This document shows, one piece after another, positions 34,648 through 42,673 of a stretch of 64,000 nt of DNA (positions within the stretch are counted from its first letter, which is position 1; every line of letters starts with the position of its first letter). A program made the position numbers and the translations under genes. Source of the DNA: Spongiactinospora rosea (GTDB lineage Bacteria; Actinomycetota; Actinomycetes; Streptosporangiales; Streptosporangiaceae); contig NZ_QMEY01000012.1 in assembly GCF_003315795.1 (NCBI RefSeq), positions 124,001 to 188,000 on the forward strand. The letters run 5' to 3'. The notes under the pieces are model-generated. The model saw only the letters and a list, made by a program, of their open reading frames with translations. It was not told the origin of the DNA and made no database searches.

Positions 34648-34953
34648 TTGCGACGGGTGTAACTGTAGCAGCATGGGCGCGCGGCTCGCACATCGTGATC
34701 ATGGGCGGCGGCGCGGCGGGCCCGGCTCGGGGAATGGTTCGGGGCCAGGTAGCTTCCCCCAAAACTACCCGGCCCCGATCTGCGGTGGTCTCCCGATTCC
34801 TCCCCCCGGAAATCGGGCCGGCCACCGTATGGATGCGTTCCCCCATCGCATCCTTGGAAGAAAGTCTCAGACTGTGTCTCCAACCCCCTTGACCTGGTTC
34901 AACAGTACAGACCAAGGGGCAATGGGCTCGTCATCCAGGGGTTGATTTTCGGG
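34648..34953. other. Intergenic region upstream of tRNA-Lys
   Basis: 306 bp between the tRNA and the response-regulator stop. A minus-strand TACAGT (plus 34662-34667) lies about 15 nt before the tRNA 5' end and is its probable -10 box; the -35 is not clear. A short inverted repeat GGTAGC/TACC is seen near 34747-34770. The region is less GC-rich than average, and no ORF with coding character was found. Confidence 0.5.
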
Positions 34954-35616
34954 CTACACCCAGGGTTGACCAGGTATGACCAAGCCGCATTCGTAGGCCA
35001 CCACGACGGCCTGGGCGCGGGAGGTCAGGTCGAGCTTGCTCATCACCCGGTTGAGGTGGGTCTTGACGGTGCCGTCCGAGACGTGCAGGCGGGTGGAGAT
35101 CTCCCGGTTGGACAGGCCCTGGGCGACGAGTTTGAGCACTTCCTTCTCGCGTTCGGTGAGGTCGTCCAGGCCGTGGACGGCGACCGTCTGGCCGACCGGG
35201 CGGCTGACGTAGGCGTCGATGAGGCGCTGGGTGACGGCCGGGTCGAGCAGGGCGTCGCCGCCCGCGACGGTGCGGATGGCGGCGATCAGGTCGGCGGGCG
35301 GGCTGTCCTTGAGCAGGAAGCCGGCCGCGCCCGCGCGCAGGGCGGCGAAGACGTGCTCGTCGACGTTGAAGGTGGTCAGGATGAGCACCCTGACCTCGGC
35401 GGGCATCCGGCGGGTGGCCTCGATGCCGTCCATCACCGGCATGCGGATGTCCATCAGCGCCACGTCCGGATGCAGGCGTTCGGCAGCCGCGATGGCCTCC
35501 GCCCCGTCGGCGGCCTCGCCGACGACCTCCATGTCGTCCTGGGCGCGCAGCAGCGCGACCAGGCCGCCCCTGATGAGTTCCTGGTCGTCCACGACGAGGA
35601 CGCGGGTGCCGGTCAT
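34954..35616 (-). CDS. NarL/LuxR-type response regulator (two-component system 2)
   Basis: 220 residues. The receiver has Asp in VALMDIRMPVMDG, Thr in ILTTFN and Lys in FLLKDSPP. The LuxR HTH is LTEREKEVLKLVAQGLSNREISTRLHVSDGTVKTHLNRVMSKL. ATG 35616 overlaps the kinase stop by ATGA. Phosphorylated by the upstream-encoded HisKA_3 kinase; targets are unknown, although regulators of this type often control adjacent transporters. Confidence 0.93.
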   Translation of the reverse strand: MTGTRVLVVDDQELIRGGLVALLRAQDDMEVVGEAADGAEAIAAAERLHPDVALMDIRMPVMDGIEATRRMPAEVRVLILTTFNVDEHVFAALRAGAAGFLLKDSPPADLIAAIRTVAGGDALLDPAVTQRLIDAYVSRPVGQTVAVHGLDDLTEREKEVLKLVAQGLSNREISTRLHVSDGTVKTHLNRVMSKLDLTSRAQAVVVAYECGLVIPGQPWV

Positions 35617-36752
35617 CCGCCCGCCCTCCCGTACGGCAGGGCCGCCCGTACCTCGAAGCCGCCGTCCGGGCGGGGCTCCGCCGTCAGCGTTCCGCCCACG
35701 AAGGCCGCCCGTTCGCCGAGGAAGCGCAGGCCGCGACCGCCGCGCAGGCCGCGGTCGGGGCGGGCGTGCCCGCGCGGGCCGTCGTCGGTGACCCGGATCC
35801 GCACCTTGTCGGCGCCCGCGTCCACCACCACCCGCACGCCCGTGCGCCCCGCGTGCTTGAGCGTGTTGACCAGCGCCTCCTCGCAGATGCGGTAGGCGGC
35901 GAGTTCCACCGTGCGGTCGTCCACCGGCGGTGCGCCGGTCATCGACAGCTCGGCGTCCAGCCCGGCCATGCGCATGCGTTCGACCAGGCGCGGGATGTCG
36001 GCGAGGCCGGGCTGCGGGCCGTACTCCTCGCGGTGCTCGGGACCGCTCAGTACGTCGAGCAGCCGCCGCAGGTCGGTGACCGCGACCCGGGCGGCCTCCT
36101 CGATCGCGCCCAGCGCCGTCCTGGCCTCCTCCGGATCGCGGTCGAAGACCTCGCGGGCCACCCCCGCCCGGAGTACCACAATGCTCATCGCGTGCCCCAC
36201 CACGTCGTGTATCTCGCCCGCGAGCCGGGTGCGCTCGCGCACCACCGCCATCAGGGCCCGCTGCTCGGCGGCCTCCCTGACCAGCCACTCGTGCTCGATC
36301 AGTTCGCGGTTGAGCCGCCGCAGCCCCGGCAGGACCCAGCCGAGCCCCCAGGCGCTGAGGACGGCGAGCAGTTGCACGACCAGCCACTCGCGCGGGCCGT
36401 GCCGGACCAGCCCCGCGGCCGGTACGGCCAGCGCGGCCACGCCCGCGGCGACCCCTTGGCCCGACGATACCCGGCTGACCACGGTGTACACCGCGACCAG
36501 CCCGGCCAGCCAGACGGCGAGCGGCAGCGGGAAGAGCAGTTGCATGACGACGGACGCGGCCAGTACGACGAGCAGCACCGGCCACGGATGACGGCGTCGC
36601 ACCGCCAGCGGGAGGGTCGCGAGGGCGGCGAGCGCGGCGTGGTACGGGAGACCGGCCGCCGGCGCGTCCCACCGGACGGCCGACAGCGCGAACAGCCCGC
36701 AGGCGACCACCACATCGATCGCCCGGCCGTGCCGCTCCCCCCAGTCGAGCAC
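35613..36752 (-). CDS. NarL-family sensor histidine kinase (two-component system 2)
   Basis: 379 residues with four or five membrane spans in the first 150 residues and no large outside domain. The HisKA_3 box is RTRLAGEIHDVVGHAMSIVVLRAG; the ATPase part has EEALVNTLKHAG and a degenerate G-box (RGGRGLRFLGERAAF). GTG 36752 is the start. The OsmC gene ends 10 bp upstream in the same orientation, so all three may be one transcript. Confidence 0.9.
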   Translation of the reverse strand: MLDWGERHGRAIDVVVACGLFALSAVRWDAPAAGLPYHAALAALATLPLAVRRRHPWPVLLVVLAASVVMQLLFPLPLAVWLAGLVAVYTVVSRVSSGQGVAAGVAALAVPAAGLVRHGPREWLVVQLLAVLSAWGLGWVLPGLRRLNRELIEHEWLVREAAEQRALMAVVRERTRLAGEIHDVVGHAMSIVVLRAGVAREVFDRDPEEARTALGAIEEAARVAVTDLRRLLDVLSGPEHREEYGPQPGLADIPRLVERMRMAGLDAELSMTGAPPVDDRTVELAAYRICEEALVNTLKHAGRTGVRVVVDAGADKVRIRVTDDGPRGHARPDRGLRGGRGLRFLGERAAFVGGTLTAEPRPDGGFEVRAALPYGRAGG

Positions 36753-36762
36753 CTAGCGGGAA

Positions 36763-37164
36763 CTACCCAGGCAGCACCAGATTCACCTCGACGTTCTCGC
36801 GGAGGGCGCGGCTCACCGTGCAGTGGTTGGCCTCGACGCGCTTGGCCACGGAACGGAACACCTCGTCGGCCTCCGGGTCGCCCTCGGGCAGCTCGACGTC
36901 GTAGGTGATGGTCACCGAGCCCAGCCGGGTCGGCGCGACCTTCTCCGCCTCCACGGTCATGGCCAGGCGGACCAGCCGGTGGCCGCGCTGCGCGGTGAGC
37001 GGCTCCACGGTGACGATGTTGCATCCGCCGACGGCGGCGAGCAGCAGCTCGACGGGGCTGAACACCCCGGCGTCGCCCGACCCGCCCATCCTGACCTCGG
37101 CCCCCCGGTCGTTGCGGGCCACGAACCCGCCGTCGCCGGTCCGTTCCACGTTCACGATCGCCAT
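36763..37164 (-). CDS. OsmC-family peroxiredoxin-like protein
   Basis: 133 residues. The conserved motif FSPVELLLAAVGGCNIVTVEPL carries the first active-site Cys, and VEANHCTVSRALRENVEV the second. OsmC/Ohr proteins reduce organic and fatty-acid hydroperoxides with dihydrolipoyl or thiol donors. ATG 37164 lies 6 nt beyond a TACTGT -10 box (37176-37171), so the mRNA is probably leaderless. It may be co-transcribed with the downstream two-component system. Confidence 0.9.
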   Translation of the reverse strand: MAIVNVERTGDGGFVARNDRGAEVRMGGSGDAGVFSPVELLLAAVGGCNIVTVEPLTAQRGHRLVRLAMTVEAEKVAPTRLGSVTITYDVELPEGDPEADEVFRSVAKRVEANHCTVSRALRENVEVNLVLPG

Positions 37165-37170
37165 GAGTCA

Positions 37171-37176
37171 ACAGTA
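37171..37176 (-). promoter_or_regulatory. Probable -10 box of osmC
   Basis: The minus-strand hexamer TACTGT ends 6 nt before the ATG of the OsmC-family gene, the spacing typical of leaderless actinobacterial transcripts. No good -35 was seen. Confidence 0.5.
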
Positions 37177-37253
37177 GCCAAAACGCTTAGCACGGCATTA
37201 CGCCCCGCCTGCCATGCTGACCACGACGACCGCTAGGGGGAGGAGTGGACACG

Positions 37254-38000
37254 ATGGCGTTTTCCGGCACCGTCCGCGTCGAGCGGGTGATGGGCCTTCC
37301 GGTCAGCGTGGACGTCCGTACGATGCTGCCGTCCCGGGAGTTGTCGCCGGTGCTCGACGACGCGTTCGGCTGGCTGCGCTGGGGGGACGCGACCTTTGAC
37401 GCCACCCGCCAGGACAGCGCGATCGGCCGGTTGGCCGCCGGGCGGCTCGCGGTCGATGACTGCGCCCCCGAGGTGACCGAGGTGCTCGAGCGCTGTGCCG
37501 AGCTGAGGGCCGCCACCGGCGGATACTTCGACGAGGGCGCGGGGGGCGCGCTCGACCCGACGGTCTATGTGCGGGGATGGATGGTTGAGCGGATCTCGCG
37601 GGCGCTGAGCGTGGCCGGTGCGGTCGATCACTGCGTCAACGTGGGCACCGCCGTACGCGTGCGGGGGTCCGCGCGGCCGGGGGCGCGCTGGCGGATCGGC
37701 ATCCGTGACCCGCGTGACGAGCAGGTGTGCAAGGTGCTGTTCGCGCATGACCTGGCGGTGGCGACGGCGCAGGAGCCGGGGCGGCGTTCGGTGACGGTGG
37801 TGGGCCCTGACCTGGGCGCGGCCTGCGGCTACGCGGCGGCGCTGCGGGCGATGCCGCCCGCCCCGGCCCGCCGGTTCGCCGAACGGCTGGGCATGGCCGG
37901 CCCGTACGACGTGCTGCTCGTCGAACGGGACGGACGTACGACCGGCACCCCCGGCCTCGCCGAGTACGGCGCCGCCGCCGGCACCCGCCTGGCCGTCTGA
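37254..38000 (+). CDS. ApbE-like FAD:protein FMN transferase homologue
   Basis: 248 residues from ATG 37254, 10 nt after GGGAGG (a GTG at 37245 overlaps that site). ApbE-like segments are LDPTVYVRGWMVERIS, HCVNVGTAVRVRG and SVTVVGPDLGAACGYAAALRAM. In true ApbE the second reads N-x-GG-D and the third region carries a conserved metal-binding Asp/Thr pair; here these are altered (VGTAVRV, AQEPGRRSVTV). It may bind FAD without transferring FMN. No signal peptide or lipobox, unlike the exported enzyme. No flavinylated partner nearby. Confidence 0.75.
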   Translation: MAFSGTVRVERVMGLPVSVDVRTMLPSRELSPVLDDAFGWLRWGDATFDATRQDSAIGRLAAGRLAVDDCAPEVTEVLERCAELRAATGGYFDEGAGGALDPTVYVRGWMVERISRALSVAGAVDHCVNVGTAVRVRGSARPGARWRIGIRDPRDEQVCKVLFAHDLAVATAQEPGRRSVTVVGPDLGAACGYAAALRAMPPAPARRFAERLGMAGPYDVLLVERDGRTTGTPGLAEYGAAAGTRLAV

Positions 38001-38014
38001 AACCCCCACCCTCT

Positions 38015-38290
38015 TCAGGCGTCGGGGTGTTTGCCCAGGTAGTCCAGGTAGATCGGGCGTAGGGCCTCGCCCAGGCGGCCCTCGCCCGAGGCCATGGCGT
38101 CGCTCAGCAACGCCGAGATCTTGCTGAGGTCGTTCGCGGTCTCGTCGCCGTGCCCGCTGGCCGCCTCGGCGGCCGGGATCGCCTTCAGCAGATCCCACAG
38201 GAAGCCGAAGTCGCCGTGCCGCACGGCGTAGCGCACCGCCCGATCGTGCAGCTCCCTGGCGGAAAGCGACTCCAGACCGTCCGCTCCCAT
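38015..38290 (-). CDS. Small conserved hypothetical protein
   Basis: 91 residues, helical and acidic: LSARELHDRAVRYAVRHGDFGFLWDLLKAIPAAEAASG and LSDAMASGEGRLGEALRPIYLDYLGKHPDA. It looks like a small soluble actinobacterial protein without known function. It ends 14 bp from the convergent ApbE-like gene. No motif or partner indicates a role. Confidence 0.65.
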   Translation of the reverse strand: MGADGLESLSARELHDRAVRYAVRHGDFGFLWDLLKAIPAAEAASGHGDETANDLSKISALLSDAMASGEGRLGEALRPIYLDYLGKHPDA

Positions 38291-38476
38291 CGAACGCCCA
38301 CCCCCTCTCGGTGCTCTTCCCCGCCGTGGTCGTGATCACGCTGCCGTACCCGTGATGTCCGGCGGCTAACCCCTGCGACGCCCCTCCCGCTCCGGGCCGG
38401 ACGCATAGAGTCGGTCTGGGCAGGGTTTTCCCCTGGCCCTACCCGTCCGCCGATCATCCTGGGAGGATGCCTCAGC

Positions 38477-38845
38477 GTGAAAATAATCATCAAGATTCTC
38501 GTGGTGGCCGCCGCGCTATGGGTGGCCACCCAGCTCGTGCCGGGCATCACCGCCGGTGGTGACACCACCACGAAGACGGCGCTGACCCTGCTGGGCGTCG
38601 CGTTGATCTTCGGTCTGGTCAACGCGGTGCTCAAGCCGATCATCCACACGCTCGGCTGCGCGTTCTACATCCTCACGCTGGGGTTGTTCGCCCTCGTGGT
38701 GAACGCCGGGCTGATGCTGCTGACCAGCTGGATCGCCCAGCAGGTCGGGCTGGCCTTCCATGTCGAAGGGTTCGTCAGCGCCCTGCTCGGCGCGCTGATC
38801 GTCGGCATCGTGAGCTGGATCCTGGACCTCATCATCCCCGACTGA
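38477..38845 (+). CDS. Four-span membrane protein, phage-holin family IV type
   Basis: 122 residues with four hydrophobic segments (IIIKILVVAAALWVATQLVPGI; ALTLLGVALIFGLVNAVLKPII; AFYILTLGLFALVVNAGLML; FVSALLGALIVGIVSWIL). GITAGG and NAVLKPI are hallmarks of the mycobacterial phage holin-like (YvlD/DUF) family, found in many cellular genomes and not phage-specific. GTG 38477 with GGGAGG upstream. No other phage gene is near, so it is a housekeeping envelope protein of unknown role. Confidence 0.8.
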   Translation: MKIIIKILVVAAALWVATQLVPGITAGGDTTTKTALTLLGVALIFGLVNAVLKPIIHTLGCAFYILTLGLFALVVNAGLMLLTSWIAQQVGLAFHVEGFVSALLGALIVGIVSWILDLIIPD

Positions 38846-38902
38846 CCGCGAGCGCCGGCCCGGGGAAAGGCGCGCAGCCGGGACCCGGGCCGTGCCGCCG
38901 GA

Positions 38903-39907
38903 TCAGCCGGCCTGGCCGACCGATCCGCGTTCGCGAAGCTCGGGGGCCTGGACGATACGGCGGCGGCGGGTGCCGCCGTCGGCCGCGGCGATCACCAGGC
39001 GTACGGCGGCGCGGACGATGCCATCGATGTCCCAGTTGACGGTGGTGAGCCCCGGTGTGAGCAGGCCCGACATGGGATGGTCGTCGTATCCCATCACCGA
39101 TAGATCGCCAGGAATGCGCAGCCCGCGTTCGTCCGCCGCCGCGTAGACGCCGTACGCGATCGAGTCGGCGAAGCAGAACACCGCTCCCGGCGGGTCGTCC
39201 CCGCCGAGCACGCCGTGCGCCGCCGCGGTGGCCCCGGCCAGCGACTGGGGGGCGGTGACCAGCTCGATGTCCAGGCCGAGCCGGACGGCCTCGGCCGTGA
39301 CGTGGACGTCGGCCGGGCGGTCGGGGGTGCTGGCCATGGTGGGGGTGAGCACGGCGATCCGGCGGTGCCCGTTGTCGCGCAGGTGTTCCAGGGCCATGGT
39401 GGTGCCGCGGCGGTTGTCGAAGACGACCTCGCCCGCCGTACGGGCCTCGCCCAGGGCGTCGCCGATCGCGACGACCGGGACGGTGTCGCACAGCTCGGCC
39501 CAGAACTCCGCGGCCGGATCGACCGGCTGCACGATCAGCCCGTCCACCCGCTGGTCGCGTAGCTGCTGGGCGAGGGTGCGCTCGCGGGTCGGGTCGCCGG
39601 AGGCGTCCAGGATGAGCGCGTAGCGGTCGTTGTCCTTCAGCGCCCGGCCGATGCCGACCGCCAGGGCCTGCTGCCACAGGTCGGCGAGCGAGCCGCAGAG
39701 CAGGCCGATCATGCCGGTCCGGCCGCTGGCCAGGGCGCGGGCGATGGGATCGGCCTCATAGCCCAGCTCGGCGGCGGCCCGGCGGACGCGCACGATCGTC
39801 TCGTCGGAGACCTGCAAGCCGCGCAGCGCGTAGGAGACCGCGGCCGGGGAGAGGCCGGTGGCCTTCGCCACTTCGCGGATGGTGGCTCTCTTACGCGGCT
39901 GCGTCAC
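38903..39907 (-). CDS. LacI-family transcriptional repressor
   Basis: 334 residues. The HTH is RATIREVAKATGLSPAAVSYALRGLQVSDETIVRVRRAAAELGY, followed by a periplasmic-binding-protein-like effector domain (TGMIGLLCGSL..., VDGLIVQPVD, VMGYDDHPMSGLLTPGLTTVNWDI). GTG 39907 is 6 nt beyond a TAAGCT hexamer (39919-39914), again suggesting a leaderless mRNA. It is divergent from the amidohydrolase-dioxygenase pair, and a perfect 17-bp palindrome lies between them. The effector is probably a small carbon or sulfur compound. Confidence 0.9.
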   Translation of the reverse strand: MTQPRKRATIREVAKATGLSPAAVSYALRGLQVSDETIVRVRRAAAELGYEADPIARALASGRTGMIGLLCGSLADLWQQALAVGIGRALKDNDRYALILDASGDPTRERTLAQQLRDQRVDGLIVQPVDPAAEFWAELCDTVPVVAIGDALGEARTAGEVVFDNRRGTTMALEHLRDNGHRRIAVLTPTMASTPDRPADVHVTAEAVRLGLDIELVTAPQSLAGATAAAHGVLGGDDPPGAVFCFADSIAYGVYAAADERGLRIPGDLSVMGYDDHPMSGLLTPGLTTVNWDIDGIVRAAVRLVIAAADGGTRRRRIVQAPELRERGSVGQAG

Positions 39908-39996
39908 CTCGCAAGCTTATGTCGAACCCGGCCGGAGGGCGCGCTTACGCCCCGACGCGGCGGCCGGGGGAGCGAGTTGACACCTCGCGGTTCAGA

Positions 39997-40013
39997 GCGG
40001 TTCACTGAACCGC
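39997..40013. promoter_or_regulatory. LacI operator cluster
   Basis: GCGGTTCACTGAACCGC is a perfect 17-bp palindrome with central C, as expected for a LacI-family dimer. Further GGTTCA/TGAACC half-sites lie on both sides (39989-39994 and 40019-40024), and TGAA-CCGA-TTCA at 40019-40030 forms a second, weaker site. Several spaced sites would allow cooperative binding. Confidence 0.8.
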
Positions 40014-40064
40014 ATCACTGAACCGATTCACACCCCACCTTCAACTCGACGAACACCTATTGCC

Positions 40065-40070
40065 TATATT
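40065..40070 (+). promoter_or_regulatory. Probable -10 box of the amidohydrolase operon
   Basis: TATATT, 26 bp before the ATG and in an unusually AT-rich stretch. CAACTC at 40042-40047 is a weak -35 with a 17-bp spacer. The LacI palindrome lies just upstream of it. Confidence 0.5.
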
Positions 40071-40096
40071 ATCAGTAGGGAATTGGGGGTTGAGAG

Positions 40097-40990
40097 ATGG
40101 ACGTGCACCAGCACCTGTGGACACCGGGCTTCATCGACGCGCTGCGCCGCCGGCACGCCGCGCCACGCCTTTCCGGCTGGACGCTGCACCTGTCCGGCGA
40201 GGCCCCGTACGAGGTCGATCCGCGCCACCACGACATCGCGCACCGGGCCTCCCTGGAGGACCCGGACGACCTCGCGCTGGTCTCACTGTCCAGCCCGCTC
40301 GGCGTGGAGCACCTGCCCGCCGCCGAGGCCCTGCCGATCATCGACGCCTACCACGAGGACGCCCTGGCCCTCCCCCGCCCCTTCCGCGCCTGGGCGGCGG
40401 CCTGCCTGGACGACCCCGACCCCGAGCGCCTGAAGGAGAACCTCGGGCAGGGCATGGCCGGGCTCCAGCTCCCGGCGACCGCCCTGCTCGACGCGGCGGG
40501 CTTCGAGCGGGTGGCCGCGCTGCTCGACGCGCTGACGGCCGCCGACCTGCCGCTCTTCGTCCACCCCGGACCCGCCGTCCCGCACGGCGCGGGCCCGTCC
40601 TGGTGGCCCGCCGTGGTGGGCTACGTGCAGCAGATGCACGCGGCCTGGTACGCGTTCATGGCGTACGGCCGGCCGCGCCACCCGCGCCTGCGGGTCTGTT
40701 TCGCGCTGCTGGCCGGGCTGGCCCCGCTGCACACCGAGCGGCTGATCGCCAGGGGCGGCGGCGGGCGCGGCAGGATCGACCCCCTGACCTACGTGGAGAC
40801 CTCCTCCTACGGCCCGCGCGCCATCGACGCGGTGGTACGCGAGCTGGGCGTGGACGTCGTGGTGAACGGGTCCGACCGGCCCTACGCCACGGCCCCGGCG
40901 ACGGGCCTGGGGGCCGCCGCCGACCACGCCATCCGCACCGTCAATCCACGGCGGCTACTCGGCCTTCCCGCGATAGCCACCTGTGTCTGA
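40097..40990 (+). CDS. Amidohydrolase-2 family metal-dependent hydrolase
   Basis: 297 residues of the ACMSD/amidohydrolase-2 TIM-barrel group. The metal site begins HQH (residues 4-6), with further ligands in LPLFVHPGPAVPHG and the terminal Asp in VNGSDRPYA. Members hydrolyse or decarboxylate small ring or amide substrates. Strong GGGGG site. A thiol dioxygenase gene follows after 19 bp, and both seem controlled by the divergent LacI repressor, so the substrate may be a thiol-containing or sulfur-linked compound. That is inference from context. Confidence 0.8.
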   Translation: MDVHQHLWTPGFIDALRRRHAAPRLSGWTLHLSGEAPYEVDPRHHDIAHRASLEDPDDLALVSLSSPLGVEHLPAAEALPIIDAYHEDALALPRPFRAWAAACLDDPDPERLKENLGQGMAGLQLPATALLDAAGFERVAALLDALTAADLPLFVHPGPAVPHGAGPSWWPAVVGYVQQMHAAWYAFMAYGRPRHPRLRVCFALLAGLAPLHTERLIARGGGGRGRIDPLTYVETSSYGPRAIDAVVRELGVDVVVNGSDRPYATAPATGLGAAADHAIRTVNPRRLLGLPAIATCV

Positions 40991-41009
40991 GATACGAGAG
41001 GAAACCAAC

Positions 41010-41537
41010 GTGAGCCAGATATTCGCCGACATACCCGAGCGCAACCTCGACCGCCGGGAGCTGCGCGAGCTGGTCGACCGGCTCGCCTCCGACCAGGCGG
41101 AATGGGCCGAGCACGTCGACTTTCCCGACGACGGGGAGGGCAGGCACTACGCCTCCCTGCACCGCGACTCCTATGTGGACGTGTGGTTGCTGTGCTGGCG
41201 GCCAGAGGACGACACGGGCTGGCACGACCACGACACCTCCTCGGGGGCGGTCCGTGTGGTGACCGGCAAGTTGAAGGAGTGCAACCCGAGGATCGGCGGG
41301 GAGCATCTGGAGACGGAGGTGGTGGCCGGGGACTCGTTCTCGTTCGGCCCCGACCACATCCACCGTCTGACCGGCGCGGTCCACGGCAGCGTGTCGATCC
41401 ACGCCTACTCCCCGCCGCTGTGGCGCATGGGCCAGTACTCGATCAGCGACACCGGCGTGATGCGCCGCGTCTCGGTCAGCTATGCCGACGAACTGCGCCC
41501 GTTGGACACCGCCGTGGAGGGTGTCCGGGTGGCCTAA
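41010..41537 (+). CDS. Cysteine dioxygenase-type thiol dioxygenase
   Basis: 175 residues from GTG 41010, chosen over GTG 40983 because GAGAGG is 8 nt upstream. This is a cupin of the cysteine dioxygenase family with iron ligands His72 and His74 (GWHDHDTSSG) and His118 (FGPDHIHRL). The HAYSPPL motif supplies the active-site Tyr133. It oxidises cysteine, 3-mercaptopropionate or a similar thiol to the sulfinate with O2. Which thiol cannot be told from the sequence. Co-transcribed with the amidohydrolase; overlaps the convergent phosphodiesterase gene by 4 bp. Confidence 0.88.
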   Translation: MSQIFADIPERNLDRRELRELVDRLASDQAEWAEHVDFPDDGEGRHYASLHRDSYVDVWLLCWRPEDDTGWHDHDTSSGAVRVVTGKLKECNPRIGGEHLETEVVAGDSFSFGPDHIHRLTGAVHGSVSIHAYSPPLWRMGQYSISDTGVMRRVSVSYADELRPLDTAVEGVRVA

Positions 41538-42643
41538 CGGGACCTGGCCGCGAGCACCGCGCGGGCGGTGCCGGGGTCGTCGGCGAAGACGCCGTCCACG
41601 CCCAGTTCGTACAGTCTGCCGAGCCAGCCGGTGACGTCGCCGTGGGCGCGGGCGTAGACCGGGCTCGCCGGGTCGCCGGTGCGATGGTCCAGCGGGAGCT
41701 GGGAGTTCTCGTTGCGGACCGTCCAGGTGTGCACGGCGAGCCGGGCCCGGTGCGCGTCGCGGATCAGCGTGGTCGGCGGCAGCAGCCTGCCGTCCGGCCC
41801 GGCCGGGACGATCCGGCGGGTGTCCACTCCGACCCCGTCCGCGTACTTCGCGATGTCGCGCAGCCCGGCGGGCGTGACCATCTGGTCATAGGTCAGCGGG
41901 TCGCCCGCCGCCACCCTGTCGTACGGCGCGCCGGAGGCCGAGATGAGCTGGATCAGCGGCAGCCGGGTCTTCCCGCTCAGTTCGCGCAGGTTGGCGGTCT
42001 CGAACGACTGGATGAAGACCGGGTCCCTGCTCCCCCGCCAGCCGTGCGCGGCGAGCGTGGCGAGCAGCGGCTCCTCCAGCGACAGCCCGATGGAGTCGAA
42101 GTACGTCGGGTGCTTGGTCTCGGGGTACACGCCGACGCCGTGCCGCTTCGCGAGCCGGATCACCTCCTCGAACGTCGGCACCAGGGCCAGGCCGTCGTAG
42201 GCGGTGTTGCCGGGACGCAGGTCGGGCAGCCGCTCCTTGGCGCGCAGGGTGCGCAGCTCGGCCAGCGTGAAGTCCTCGGTGAACCAGCCGGTGACCTGCG
42301 CGCCGTCGATGGTCTTGGTGGTCCGGCGGCCGGTGAACTCCGGGTGCCGGCCCACGTCCGTGGTGCCGGAGATCTCGTTCTCGTGCCGGGCCACCAGCAC
42401 GCCGTCCTTGGTGGAGACCAGGTCGGGCTCGATGTAGTCGGCGCCGAGGGCGATGGCGGTCTCGTAGGAGAGCAGGGTGTGTTCGGGGCGCAGCGCGCTC
42501 GCGCCGCGATGGCCGATGACGATGGCGGCGTCGGGGCGCCGCCGGTCCGCCGCGGCGGTCTCGGGTTGTAGCAGCACACCGGCGACGGTACCGCCGAGCA
42601 GCACGGCGAGGGCACCGGCCGCGAGGGCCTTGAGGGTCGTCAT
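41534..42643 (-). CDS. Secreted glycerophosphodiester phosphodiesterase (GlpQ type)
   Basis: 369 residues with a signal peptide (LKALAAGALAVLLGGTVAGVLL). GDPD motifs are GHRGASALRPEHTLLSY, YIEPDLVSTKDGVLVARHENEISGTTDV and VYPETKHPTYF. The longer insert after the first motif is that of periplasmic GlpQ enzymes, unlike the shorter protein at 8.3-9.2 kb. It releases glycerol-3-phosphate from lipid head groups outside the membrane. Two exported GDPDs in one window suggest active phosphodiester scavenging. Confidence 0.92.
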   Translation of the reverse strand: MTTLKALAAGALAVLLGGTVAGVLLQPETAAADRRRPDAAIVIGHRGASALRPEHTLLSYETAIALGADYIEPDLVSTKDGVLVARHENEISGTTDVGRHPEFTGRRTTKTIDGAQVTGWFTEDFTLAELRTLRAKERLPDLRPGNTAYDGLALVPTFEEVIRLAKRHGVGVYPETKHPTYFDSIGLSLEEPLLATLAAHGWRGSRDPVFIQSFETANLRELSGKTRLPLIQLISASGAPYDRVAAGDPLTYDQMVTPAGLRDIAKYADGVGVDTRRIVPAGPDGRLLPPTTLIRDAHRARLAVHTWTVRNENSQLPLDHRTGDPASPVYARAHGDVTGWLGRLYELGVDGVFADDPGTARAVLAARSR

Positions 42644-42673
42644 GCCCGGGAACGTACGGTTCCCGGATGAAGA

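Noticed and set aside
38477-38845. Prophage, from the holin-like protein
   Set aside because: This four-span family is common in cellular genomes and there are no other phage genes.
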